From Alistipes excrementigallinarum (GTDB lineage Bacteria; Bacteroidota; Bacteroidia; Bacteroidales; Rikenellaceae): a stretch of 64,000 nucleotides of DNA. Below the pieces are notes generated by a model, which saw nothing but the letters and a program-made list of their open reading frames with translations, was not told the DNA's origin and ran no database searches. Position numbers and translations under genes: made by a program. Positions 8,257 to 17,118 of the stretch are shown one piece after another. Each line of letters begins with the position of its first letter. Within the stretch, counting starts at the first letter, position 1. Location: positions 1 through 64,000 of the forward strand of contig DXIP01000018.1 in assembly GCA_019112825.1 (NCBI GenBank), read 5' to 3'.

Positions 8257-8264
8257 TATATTTG
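8257..8264 (+). promoter_or_regulatory. rimP-nusA-infB promoter (-7 box)
   Basis: TATATTTG with TTG at 8234-8236, a 20-bp spacer. The start codon is 336 nt downstream, an unusually long leader for this window. Confidence 0.6.
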
Positions 8265-8600
8265 CATTGTCGAAAGACGAATGCACGCAGTAAGGGGACG
8301 CAAAAGTCCCCTTATTTCGTAGTAATACCCCACCCCATCCGGGCTTTCGCCCCGAAAAAGGGCCACCGCCCAACGGCCGATGAGGCGTCCGCAGGCACGG
8401 ACAAAAAATGAGAAGGCCGAGCGGGCAAGGCCGGAGCAAACAAGGAGGAGGATGTGAGCACGGGAGCCAGAGGGGGGGGCGAGAGAAACAGGGGAACAAA
8501 GGACCGCAAGACCGAAGGGCCGATGGACCGGGGGCTGGAAGACCGATGGACCGGGAGACCGGCGGAAAAACCGAAACCGAACGAAGCACAACAAGAGACT
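8265..8600 (+). promoter_or_regulatory. Long structured 5' leader of rimP-nusA-infB
   Basis: No open frame here looks like a protein. About 25 nt after the predicted transcription start is an 8-bp stem: AAGGGGAC 8292-8299 with GTCCCCTT 8306-8313, then ATTT. A second small stem (GGGC TTTC GCCC) lies near 8341-8352. From about 8400 the leader becomes purine-rich and contains a perfect 13-bp direct repeat, CCGATGGACCGGG, at 8520-8532 and 8543-8555 (23-bp period). A cis-acting RNA controlling this operon is plausible but unproven. Confidence 0.45.
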
Positions 8601-9068
8601 ATGATAGATACTCAGAAAATCATCGCACTGGCCGAGAGCCGGCTCGCTGGAACGGACATGTTCGTGGTGAGCTGCACCTGCACGACGGGCAACGACATCG
8701 AACTGCTCATCGACAGCGACACGTCGGTCGACATCGACACCTGTGCCGACCTGAACCGCGCCATCGAGGAGGTGCTCGACCGCGACAACGAGGATTTCTC
8801 GCTCACGGTCGCTTCGGCCGGCATCGGCTCGGAGCTCAAACAGCTGCGCCAGTACCGCAAGCTCATCGGCCGCTCGGTCGAGGTGCTGCTGCTCAACGGC
8901 ACGAAGATTCTTGCACGGCTCGACGCCGCCGACGACCAGGGCATCACCCTCTCCTACGAGGAGAAGCAGGCCGTCGAGGGCAAGAAGCGCAAGCAGAGCG
9001 TCACGGTGAGCCGCACCTACCCCTTCACCGAGGTCAAATACACCAAGGAGTATCTCGATTTCAAATAG
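8601..9068 (+). CDS. rimP: Ribosome maturation factor RimP
   Basis: The 155-residue protein starts MIDTQKIIALAESRL and has the two-domain RimP layout. The N-terminal alpha/beta domain includes the SVDIDTCADLNRAIEE segment, where the usual family pattern is a Ser/Asp-rich loop followed by a helix. The C-terminal SH3-like domain includes IGRSVEVLLLNGTK. RimP helps assemble the 30S subunit. It leads the classical rimP-nusA-infB operon; nusA starts 84 bp later. The longer in-frame extension upstream is purine-rich leader and is rejected. Confidence 0.93.
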   Translation: MIDTQKIIALAESRLAGTDMFVVSCTCTTGNDIELLIDSDTSVDIDTCADLNRAIEEVLDRDNEDFSLTVASAGIGSELKQLRQYRKLIGRSVEVLLLNGTKILARLDAADDQGITLSYEEKQAVEGKKRKQSVTVSRTYPFTEVKYTKEYLDFK

Positions 9069-9152
9069 CGCCGGAGCCGCCGCGCCTCCATGAGGCGGAT
9101 TGAGGCGGATGAAGACTAAATCGGAAACAAAACAAAAAAACATAGAACGACA

Positions 9153-10385
9153 ATGGACAATCTCAACCTTATCAGCAACTTTGCCGAGTTCAAGGAGTTG
9201 AAGAACATCGACAAGAGCACGATGATTGGCGTGCTGGAGGACGTCTTCCGCCACGCGCTGCAGAAGCAGTATGAAACCGACGAGAATTTCGACGTCATCA
9301 TCAACCCCGAAAAGGGCGACCTCGAAATCTGGCGCAACCGCACCGTCGTCGAGGACGGCGCCGTGGAGAACCCCAACATGCAGATTGCCGTCTCGGAGGT
9401 CAAGGCCATCGACCCGACCTACGAAATCGGCGACGAGTATGCCGACGAAATCAAGCTCTCGTCGTTCGGCCGCCGTACGGTGCTCTCGCTCCGTCAGAAT
9501 CTGGCCTCGCGCATCCTCGACCTCGAGAAGGCCAACCTCTACGAGAAGTATTCGGAGAAGGTGGGCGAAATCGTCACGGGCGAGGTCTACCAGGTATGGA
9601 AGAAGGAGGTGCTGGTCCTCGACGACGAGGAGAACGAGCTCATCCTCCCGAAGGCCGAGCAGATTCCCAACGACTTCTACCGCAAGGGTGACACCATCAA
9701 GGCCATTGTCAAGAGCGTGGAGATGAACAACAATCAGCCGCGCATCATCCTTTCGCGCACGGCGCCCCAGTTCCTCGAGCGGCTCTTCGAGCAGGAGGTG
9801 CCCGAAATCTTCGACGGTCTGATTACCATCAAGAAGATTGTCCGCATCCCCGGCGAGCGCGCCAAGGTGGCCGTCGAGTCCTACGACGAACGCATCGACC
9901 CCGTGGGCGCATGCGTCGGCATGAAGGGCTCGCGCATCTACTCGATTGTCAAGGAGCTGCGCAACGAGAACATCGACGTGGTGAACTACACCTCCAACCC
10001 GCAGCTGATGATTCAGCGCGCACTCAACCCCGCCAAGATTTCATCGATTACCATCGACGAGGAGAAGAAGACCGCTTCGGTATACCTCAAGCCCGACCAG
10101 GTCTCGCTGGCCATCGGCAAGGGCGGTCTGAACATCCGCCTTTCGAAGATGCTCACGGGTTACGACATCGACGTCTACCGCGAAGTCGAGGAGGAGGACG
10201 TCGCCCTCACGGAATTCGCCGACGAAATCGACGGATGGATTATCGACGCGCTGAAGGCCGCCGGCTGCGATACGGCCAAGAGCGTGCTGGAGCTCCCCGT
10301 CGAGGAGATTGCCAACCGCGCCGACCTCGAACTGGAGCAGGCACAGAAGGTCGTCGAGATTCTCAAGGCCGAATTCGAAGAGTAA
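9153..10385 (+). CDS. nusA: Transcription termination/antitermination factor NusA
   Basis: The 410-residue protein has an N-terminal RNA polymerase-binding domain, then an S1 domain at about residues 130-200 (VGEIVTGEVYQVWKKEVL). Two KH domains follow, with VGACVGMKGSRI and LAIGKGGLNIRL as their GxxG-type loops. A single short helical repeat ends the protein; the second acidic repeat of enterobacterial NusA is absent, as in many other phyla. NusA modulates pausing, termination and antitermination. It lies between rimP and infB, 30 bp upstream of the latter. Confidence 0.97.
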   Translation: MDNLNLISNFAEFKELKNIDKSTMIGVLEDVFRHALQKQYETDENFDVIINPEKGDLEIWRNRTVVEDGAVENPNMQIAVSEVKAIDPTYEIGDEYADEIKLSSFGRRTVLSLRQNLASRILDLEKANLYEKYSEKVGEIVTGEVYQVWKKEVLVLDDEENELILPKAEQIPNDFYRKGDTIKAIVKSVEMNNNQPRIILSRTAPQFLERLFEQEVPEIFDGLITIKKIVRIPGERAKVAVESYDERIDPVGACVGMKGSRIYSIVKELRNENIDVVNYTSNPQLMIQRALNPAKISSITIDEEKKTASVYLKPDQVSLAIGKGGLNIRLSKMLTGYDIDVYREVEEEDVALTEFADEIDGWIIDALKAAGCDTAKSVLELPVEEIANRADLELEQAQKVVEILKAEFEE

Positions 10386-10415
10386 CTTAAAGCAAGAAAG
10401 GAGAGAAGAGATATT

Positions 10416-13295
10416 ATGGGTAACGAAAGAAAATTAAGGCTCATTCAGGTTGCAAAGGAGTTCAAGGTGGGGCTCAACACCATCACGGACTTCCTGCAGA
10501 AGAAGGGCATCAAAAACGACGGGTCGCCCAATACGCTGGTCGACGCGGAGACCTATGCCGTGCTGGAGAAGGAGTTCGGCGCCAACCGCAACGCCGGCAA
10601 CGCCCGTGAAAGTGTCCGCGAACGGATTTCGATGAAACAGGGCACCGTGACTCTGGAGGCCGCCAGACAGAAGGAGCGCGAGGAGGAGAAGGAGGTGGTC
10701 ATCAAGAGCCACGTCATCAGCGTGAAGGATGAGATTCCGCAGCCCAAGTTCCTCGGCAAAATCGACCTGAATCCCAAACCGAAGGCTCAGGTCGCCCATA
10801 CCGAGCCTGCACAAGGCGCGGCAACGGCTGCCGCTGCCGCAAACCGTCCCGTACAGACCGCCGAGCCGAAGGCCGAGGCGCCGAAACCGGCCGCTCCCGC
10901 ACAGCCGGCCGCACCCGCCGCCGAGCCGAAGGTTGAGAAGAGCGAGGCTGCGGCACCGGCCCCTGCCCCCGCCGCTGAAACGGCACCCAAGGCGGTCGAA
11001 ACACCCCGCCCCGCCGTAGCAACGCAGGCAGCCCAGCCGGCCGAAACGGCGCCCAAGGCTGCCGAAGCGGCTCCGGCCGAGGCGCCGAAGGACAACGTTT
11101 TCCGTCCGACCATCACGCCGCTGTCCGGACCTCAGGTGCTCGGCACGATGGATGTCTCGGGCTTCGTTCCGGGCGGACGCCACAAGCGCAAGCGCCTGCA
11201 GAAGGAGAAGGTCGACGTGACGAAGAGCGCCCAGAAGAGCGGCAATGCCCAGGGTAACAGGGGCGGCAACGGTCAGGGCGGCCAGAACCGTCCGGGCGGC
11301 CAGCAGAACCAGCAGAATCAGCCCAAGCCGGGCGAAGGCCGCCGCAACAAGAACAAGAACAACAAGGCTCCGAAACCCATCGTCCGTCCCGAAGTGAGCG
11401 ACGAGGAGGTATCGAAGCAGGTCAAGGATACGCTGGCCCGACTGACGGCCAAGGGTGCCAAGAGCAAGAGCGCAAAATACCGCAAGGACAAGCGCGAGGC
11501 GGTCGCCGAGCGCATGAACGAGGAGTTCGAACGCGAGGAACAGGAACGTTCGACGCTGAAGGTGACCGAGTTCGTCACCGTGAGCGAGCTGGCCACGATG
11601 ATGAACGTATCGCCTACGGAGGTCATCACCGCCTGCATGAACCTGGGTCTGATGGTATCCATCAACCAGCGGCTCGACGCCGAGGCGCTGGTGGTCGTCG
11701 CCGAGGAGTTCGGCTTCAAAGTCGAGTTCGTATCGGTGGAGATTCAGGAGGCCATCCACAACGACGAGGACAAGGAGGAGGACCTCGTTCCGCGTCCGCC
11801 CATCGTGACGGTGATGGGTCACGTCGACCACGGTAAGACCTCGCTGCTGGACAACATCCGCAAGACGAACGTCATCGAAGGCGAGGCGGGCGGTATCACG
11901 CAGCACATCGGTGCCTACAGCGTGGAGCTCAACGGACAGAAGATTACCTTCCTCGATACGCCGGGTCACGAGGCCTTCACCGCCATGCGTGCCCGCGGCG
12001 CCGCCGTGACCGACGTCGCCATCATCATCGTGGCGGCCGACGACAACGTCATGCCGCAGACCATCGAGGCCATCAACCATGCCCAGGCGGCCGGTGTGCC
12101 GATGGTCTTTGCCATCAACAAAATCGACAAGCCGGGTGCCAACCCCGACCACATCAAGGAGCAGCTCGCCCAGATGAACTACCTGGTCGAGTCGTGGGGC
12201 GGCAAGTATCAGGACCAGGAGATTTCGGCCAAGAAGGGCATCAACCTCGACAAGCTGCTCGAGAAGGTGCTGCTCGAGGCCGAGATGCTCAACCTGAGGG
12301 CCAACCCCAACAAGAAGGCGGTCGGTACGGTCATCGAGTCGACGCTCGACAAGGGGCGCGGCTACGTCTCGACGGTGCTCGTGCAGGGCGGTACGCTCCA
12401 CGTGGGCGACGTCATCCTTTCGGGAACCTACACGGGCCGTGTCAAGGCGATGTTCAACGAGAACGGCAAGAAGGTGACCGAGGCCGGTCCCTCGACGCCG
12501 GTCCAGGTGCTCGGTCTGAACGGCGCGCCGCAGGCCGGTGACTCGTTCAACGTGATGGACGACGACCGCTCGGCCCGCGAAATCGCCAACAAGCGCGAGC
12601 AGCTGCAGCGCATGCAGGGCATCATGACCCAGAAGCACGTGACGCTCGACGAAATCGGCCGCCGCATCGCCATCGGCTCGTTCAAGGAGCTGAACATCAT
12701 CGTCAAGGGCGACGTGGACGGTTCGGTCGAGGCGATGTCGGGTTCGCTCATCAAGCTCTCGAAGGAGAGCGTCCAGGTGAACGTCATCCACGCCGCCGTG
12801 GGTCAGATTTCGGAGTCCGACGTGCTGCTGGCCGCCGCCTCGAACGCCATCATCGTCGGCTTCCAGGTGCGTCCGTCGGCCGCCGCCCGCAAACTGGCCG
12901 AGAGCGAGGAGATTGAAATCCGCCTCTACTCGATTATCTACGACGCCATCAACGACATCAAGGATGCCATCGAGGGCATGCTCGAGCCGGTGATGAAGGA
13001 GGAGATTGTGGCTTCGGTCGAGGTGATGGAGATTTTCAAGATTTCGAAGGTGGGCACCGTTGCGGGCTGCATCGTCCGCGAAGGCAAGCTCACGCGCAAC
13101 ACCCCGATTCGTGTCATCCGCGACGGTATCGTCATCTACACCGGCAAGTTGGGTTCGCTCAAGCGTTTCAAGGACGACGTCAAGGAGGTCACCTCGGGTC
13201 AGGACTGCGGTCTGAACATCGAATCGTTCAACGACGTCAAGATTGGCGACATCATCGAGGGATACGAGCAGGTCGAGGTAAAACGGACCAAGTAA
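10416..13295 (+). CDS. infB: Translation initiation factor IF-2
   Basis: The 959-residue protein begins with an IF2_N motif (VAKEFKVGLNTITDFLQKKG). A long low-complexity region rich in Ala, Pro, Glu and Lys (about 120-230) and a Gly/Asn/Gln-rich basic stretch (about 265-330) follow. The GTPase domain begins near residue 460 with MGHVDHGKT and continues with DTPGHEAF and NKIDKPGA. Domains II to IV follow to the end. IF-2 places initiator tRNA on the 30S subunit and promotes subunit joining. No terminator is visible within the next 160 bp. Confidence 0.98.
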   Translation: MGNERKLRLIQVAKEFKVGLNTITDFLQKKGIKNDGSPNTLVDAETYAVLEKEFGANRNAGNARESVRERISMKQGTVTLEAARQKEREEEKEVVIKSHVISVKDEIPQPKFLGKIDLNPKPKAQVAHTEPAQGAATAAAAANRPVQTAEPKAEAPKPAAPAQPAAPAAEPKVEKSEAAAPAPAPAAETAPKAVETPRPAVATQAAQPAETAPKAAEAAPAEAPKDNVFRPTITPLSGPQVLGTMDVSGFVPGGRHKRKRLQKEKVDVTKSAQKSGNAQGNRGGNGQGGQNRPGGQQNQQNQPKPGEGRRNKNKNNKAPKPIVRPEVSDEEVSKQVKDTLARLTAKGAKSKSAKYRKDKREAVAERMNEEFEREEQERSTLKVTEFVTVSELATMMNVSPTEVITACMNLGLMVSINQRLDAEALVVVAEEFGFKVEFVSVEIQEAIHNDEDKEEDLVPRPPIVTVMGHVDHGKTSLLDNIRKTNVIEGEAGGITQHIGAYSVELNGQKITFLDTPGHEAFTAMRARGAAVTDVAIIIVAADDNVMPQTIEAINHAQAAGVPMVFAINKIDKPGANPDHIKEQLAQMNYLVESWGGKYQDQEISAKKGINLDKLLEKVLLEAEMLNLRANPNKKAVGTVIESTLDKGRGYVSTVLVQGGTLHVGDVILSGTYTGRVKAMFNENGKKVTEAGPSTPVQVLGLNGAPQAGDSFNVMDDDRSAREIANKREQLQRMQGIMTQKHVTLDEIGRRIAIGSFKELNIIVKGDVDGSVEAMSGSLIKLSKESVQVNVIHAAVGQISESDVLLAAASNAIIVGFQVRPSAAARKLAESEEIEIRLYSIIYDAINDIKDAIEGMLEPVMKEEIVASVEVMEIFKISKVGTVAGCIVREGKLTRNTPIRVIRDGIVIYTGKLGSLKRFKDDVKEVTSGQDCGLNIESFNDVKIGDIIEGYEQVEVKRTK

Positions 13296-13461
13296 CCCGC
13301 GTAGAGAGAACAGCGGCACCGACCCGGCGCAGAGCGCTCCCCCGCCCGACTCCGCAAGCATGTGCAGCGGGCATCGGAGCGGCACAGCGCCGGCGGGAAC
13401 CGCACCCCGGAAACGGCAACAACCAAAACTAAAGGCCTAATACCAAAAATTTACACACACA

Positions 13462-14787
13462 ATGAACACCCAAATCAAATTCACGACACCGGAGGAGGCC
13501 GTCAAGGTCATCAAGTCGGGCGACCACGTCCACCTGAGCTCCGTAGCATCGGCACCCCAGTGCCTCATCAACGCCATGTGCGCACGCGGCGAGGCGGGCG
13601 AGCTGAAGGATGTACACATCCACCACCTGCACACCGAGGGCCCGGCACCCTATGCCGACCCGAAGTTCGAGGGGGTCTTCCAGCTCGATTCGTTCTTCGT
13701 AGGCGGCAACGTCCGCAAGGTGACCCAGAGCGGCTACGCCGACTACATTCCCATCTTCCTGAGCGAGACGCAGCGTCTCTACCGTTCGGGAGTGGTTCCC
13801 TGCAACGTGGCCATGATTCAGGTCTCGGCCCCCGACAAGCACGGCTACGTATCGCTGGGTACGTCGGTCGACGCCACGCTGGCTGCCGTCGAGACGGCCG
13901 AGCACGTCATTGCCGTCGTGAACAAGCACGTTCCCCGCGCCTTCGGTGACGCGATGATTCACGTCTCGAAAATCGACCTCTTCGTTCAAGACGACACGCC
14001 GCTCATGGAGGCACACTTCACCGAGCCCAACGAGATTGAGACGGCCATCGGCAAGCACTGCGCGGCGCTCATCGAGGACGGCGCTACGCTGCAGATGGGT
14101 ATCGGCGCCATTCCCAACGCCGTGCTGGCACAGCTGGGCAACCACAAGAACCTCGGTATCCACACCGAGATGTTCGCCGACGGCGTACTGCCGCTGGTTG
14201 AGAAGGGTGTCATCAACGGCGAGGCTAAGAACATCGACAAGGGCAAGATGGTATCGACCTTCCTGATGGGTTCGCAGCGCGTCTACGACTTCATCGACGA
14301 CAACCCGGGCGTGCTGATGATGGACGTCGGCTACACGAACGACCCCTACATTATCGCCAAGAACGACCGCGTGACGGCCATCAACTCGGCGCTGCAGGTT
14401 GACCTGACGGGTCAGGTATGCGCCGACTCGCTGGGCACGAAGTTCTATTCGGGCGTCGGCGGTCAGATTGACTTCGTCTACGGAGCCTCGCTCTCGAAGG
14501 GCGGCAAGGCCATCATCGCCATGCCTTCGATTACGAACAAGGGTGTTTCGAAGATTGCCCCCGTGCTGACGCCGGGTGCCGGTGTGGTTACCACGCGCAA
14601 CCACATCCACTGGTTCGTCACCGAGAACGGTGCCGTGGACCTCTACGGCAAGACGCTCCAGGAGCGTGCCCGCCTGATTATCTCGGTGGCACACCCCTCG
14701 GCCCAGGAGGAGCTCGACCGCGCCGCATTCGAGCGCTTCGGTTCGCACCACCACTATGTGAAGAACTACATGGCCCAGAAGAAGTAG
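13462..14787 (+). CDS. Acetyl-CoA hydrolase/transferase family protein (4-hydroxybutyrate or butyryl-CoA:acetate CoA-transferase-like)
   Basis: The 441-residue protein belongs to the two-domain acyl-CoA transferase family. The C-terminal domain has MGIGAIPNAVLAQL, and the catalytic Glu is probably Glu236 in GIHTEMFADG. FYSGVGGQIDF and LTPGAGVVTTRNHIH are typical of 4-hydroxybutyrate/butyryl-CoA:acetate transferases. It should move CoA between a short-chain acyl-CoA and acetate or succinate in fermentation; the exact substrate cannot be read from sequence. No TAnnTTTG box lies in the 166-bp gap after infB, so read-through from the infB operon is possible. Confidence 0.88.
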   Translation: MNTQIKFTTPEEAVKVIKSGDHVHLSSVASAPQCLINAMCARGEAGELKDVHIHHLHTEGPAPYADPKFEGVFQLDSFFVGGNVRKVTQSGYADYIPIFLSETQRLYRSGVVPCNVAMIQVSAPDKHGYVSLGTSVDATLAAVETAEHVIAVVNKHVPRAFGDAMIHVSKIDLFVQDDTPLMEAHFTEPNEIETAIGKHCAALIEDGATLQMGIGAIPNAVLAQLGNHKNLGIHTEMFADGVLPLVEKGVINGEAKNIDKGKMVSTFLMGSQRVYDFIDDNPGVLMMDVGYTNDPYIIAKNDRVTAINSALQVDLTGQVCADSLGTKFYSGVGGQIDFVYGASLSKGGKAIIAMPSITNKGVSKIAPVLTPGAGVVTTRNHIHWFVTENGAVDLYGKTLQERARLIISVAHPSAQEELDRAAFERFGSHHHYVKNYMAQKK

Positions 14788-14813
14788 TCCATACTCTTCC
14801 CGCCAAATGCAGT

Positions 14814-14845
14814 CCCTGTCAGAGAGTCTCTGGCAGGGTTTTTTT
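14814..14845 (+). terminator. Rho-independent terminator after the CoA-transferase gene
   Basis: CCCTGTCAGAG pairs with CTCTGGCAGGG (11 bp including a G-U pair, loop AGT or shorter), followed by seven T residues. Confidence 0.9.
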
Positions 14846-14909
14846 ATGCCGATAAAGAGGGAAAATAGGCTGAAAGGTCCGGTGATGCATCGAAGCAATT
14901 TTTTTTGTC

Positions 14910-14917
14910 TATATTTG
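14910..14917 (+). promoter_or_regulatory. -7 box of the repeat lipoprotein gene
   Basis: TATATTTG ending 31 nt before the start codon, preceded by a long T tract. Confidence 0.65.
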
Positions 14918-14947
14918 ATTTCACCCATAAACCCTTAAAAACAACCT

Positions 14948-17026
14948 ATGAAAACCTTTTTCAAAGAAATTCTCCGTACCCTGACGTATCGGAGTGTATT
15001 CCTGTTGTCGCTGCCGATGCTGATGCTGGCTGCCCCGTCGTGCGAAAAGAGCGACGAACCCGACCCCACGGCACTCAAGGCCCCGGTGCTCACGGCCGGG
15101 GAGACGACCGACACCTCGCTCGAAGTGCGCTGGGAGGCGGTCGAACGGGCCGCGCACTACGAGTGGGAGTTCAACGGCACCAGCGGTGAGACGACCAACC
15201 ACAGTTTCTTCGCCTCGGACCTTACCCCCTCGACATCCTATACGCTCCGCGTCAGAGCCTGCCCGGCGGCCGAAAACAAGAGCCTGCTGCCGTCGGAATG
15301 GAGCGAAATCACACTCACGACCGGCGAACGGAGGCTGGAGGATGTGCTCAGCATCAAGATTCTGCACATCAGCGACATCGGCGTGCAGGTCGAAAGTTCG
15401 TCGACGCAGACCGAGGAGACCTACTACCTGAGAATCAGCCCGGCCGACCAGGTCGACGGCCGCTCCGACGAGGAAATCCGCGCCGCCGACCGCGCCTTCT
15501 TCGAGGAGGAGGCCCGCACGCTCGGATTCACGCTGAGCGAATACCTCGACCTGCGGCTCGACAAGGGGACGACCGTCACCACCTCGGGGGCACTCTCCCC
15601 CAACTCGGCCTACTGCGTCTACGGGTACGGCATGCGCAACGACGGCACGGTGACCTCGAACCTGGTGCGCAAATCCTTCCGCACGCTGAGCAACGAGACG
15701 CCCCAGATAGCCATCACGCTCGGAACGATTGAATCCACCTCGGTCGAGGCGTCGTTCGCACCGCAGGACGGCGACATCGAATATGCCGCACTGCTGCGTC
15801 CGGCTGCCGCATACCTCGAGCTGGGCGACGAGGAGTGCCTCAAAAAGCTGGTCGAGGAGCTGGTCAAGGAGGGCATCGACGGCACATCGCTGCTGAAGGG
15901 CGACGCCACCCGCACCTTCGACATGCTGACGCCCGATACCGAATACCTGCTCTTCGCCTTCGGATACGACGCCGAGTCGCAACAGGCCTTCACCTCGCTC
16001 TCGCGCAAGGTCTTCAAGAGCGCCCGCGAGTTCTCGGAGCTCACCGTGGAAATCACCGTCGAGGACATCACCCCCGAGACGGCACAGGTTGCATTCATCC
16101 CTTCGGACAAGAACGCCACCTATTTCTATTCGGTCGAGCCGGCTCACCAATTCGAGGGGCTCACGGACGAGGAGTTCATCGCCCGGGCCGTAGCCAACGC
16201 CAAGGCGAGCGGACTGCTGAGCTTCTACCTCACCTCGGGCGACGAGGCCTACCGTCAGGACCTCTACCCCGACATGGACTACGTTGCCTTCGCCTTCGGA
16301 TTCGAATACGGTTCGATGCAGGTTACCACGGGGCTCTTCCGAAACGAGTTCCGCTCGGGCCACCTCGACGTTCCCGAACTCGGAATCGACATCAAGGTCT
16401 CGAACCTCACCTCCGACACCGCCACCGTAACCTTCACCCCGACCAACGACGAGGCCTACTACTTCTCCTACGTGGCACCCTCAGCCGAATTCGCCGGGCT
16501 CGACGACGACGCGATGATTGAGAAGGCCCTCTCGCTGCCGGGCTACGCATTGGCCTTTGTCGACTGCGGAACGCTGGACTTCGACGCGGAGCTCTCGCCC
16601 GGGACCGAATATACGGCCATAGCCTTCGGCTACGAGCACGACATGCCGACCACCAAGCCCTTTACGCTCACCTTCACCTCGCCCGAATGGGAGGACCCGA
16701 GCCAGCTCTTCAAGATTTCGCACTCGAACCTCACCTCCGATTCAGCCGACATCCACGTCATCCCGGCCGACAAGCAGATGCGGTACTTCTCCGACCTGAA
16801 ACTGTCGTCCGACTACGAAGGGCTCACGGAGGAGGAAATCACCCGGAAGATGATTGACGAGGCGTGGTACATCTCGCTCTACATCCACTACGGCATTCTG
16901 GACGAACCCTTCTCGGGTCTTCAGGCCGACACGGAGTACACCTACTTCATCTTCGGATACGACAGCGATACGGGAACCCGCACCACCCCGGTAACCAGCT
17001 ACCGGATTCGCACGGCAGCCCAATAA
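14948..17026 (+). CDS. Lipoprotein with an Fn3-like domain and five tandem ~110-residue repeats
   Basis: The 692-residue protein has a signal peptide ending in LAAPSC, so it should be a lipoprotein. An Fn3-like domain (about 45-130) opens the mature part, with ending motif STSYTLRVRA. Five repeats of about 105-115 residues follow to the C-terminus. Each repeat has a first strand with SxxAxVxF-like spacing, a helix-leading motif such as FEGLTDEEFI or YEGLTEEEIT, and a closing strand such as TEYLLFAFGYD, DYVAFAFGFEY or TEYTAIAFGYE. I do not recognise the repeat family. Repeated beta domains on a surface lipoprotein suggest adhesion or ligand binding, which is inference. The gene stands alone, between its own promoter and a strong terminator. 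Confidence 0.75.
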   Translation: MKTFFKEILRTLTYRSVFLLSLPMLMLAAPSCEKSDEPDPTALKAPVLTAGETTDTSLEVRWEAVERAAHYEWEFNGTSGETTNHSFFASDLTPSTSYTLRVRACPAAENKSLLPSEWSEITLTTGERRLEDVLSIKILHISDIGVQVESSSTQTEETYYLRISPADQVDGRSDEEIRAADRAFFEEEARTLGFTLSEYLDLRLDKGTTVTTSGALSPNSAYCVYGYGMRNDGTVTSNLVRKSFRTLSNETPQIAITLGTIESTSVEASFAPQDGDIEYAALLRPAAAYLELGDEECLKKLVEELVKEGIDGTSLLKGDATRTFDMLTPDTEYLLFAFGYDAESQQAFTSLSRKVFKSAREFSELTVEITVEDITPETAQVAFIPSDKNATYFYSVEPAHQFEGLTDEEFIARAVANAKASGLLSFYLTSGDEAYRQDLYPDMDYVAFAFGFEYGSMQVTTGLFRNEFRSGHLDVPELGIDIKVSNLTSDTATVTFTPTNDEAYYFSYVAPSAEFAGLDDDAMIEKALSLPGYALAFVDCGTLDFDAELSPGTEYTAIAFGYEHDMPTTKPFTLTFTSPEWEDPSQLFKISHSNLTSDSADIHVIPADKQMRYFSDLKLSSDYEGLTEEEITRKMIDEAWYISLYIHYGILDEPFSGLQADTEYTYFIFGYDSDTGTRTTPVTSYRIRTAAQ

Positions 17027-17040
17027 CCCGGACCGAACAA

Positions 17041-17086
17041 AAACAAGGAAGCGCATCTCCCCAAAGGGAGGTGCGCTTCCTTGTTT
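17041..17086. terminator. Bidirectional terminator between convergent genes
   Basis: AAACAAGGAAGCGCATCTCC and its partner form a 21-bp stem (one G-U pair) with a CAAA loop. A and T runs flank both sides, serving the repeat lipoprotein gene on the plus strand and the Crp/Fnr gene on the minus strand. Confidence 0.9.
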
Positions 17087-17118
17087 CAACCGAGGGATAG
17101 CGCGGCTGAAGGGGTGGG

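Noticed and set aside
8520..8555. Possible CRISPR-like or tandem array in the rimP leader
   Set aside because: Only two 13-bp copies with a short spacer; no array and no cas genes.
10434..13385. Minus-strand open frame of 983 residues opposite infB
   Set aside because: Antisense shadow; dominated by Leu/Val/Asp/His/Arg patterns with no domain.
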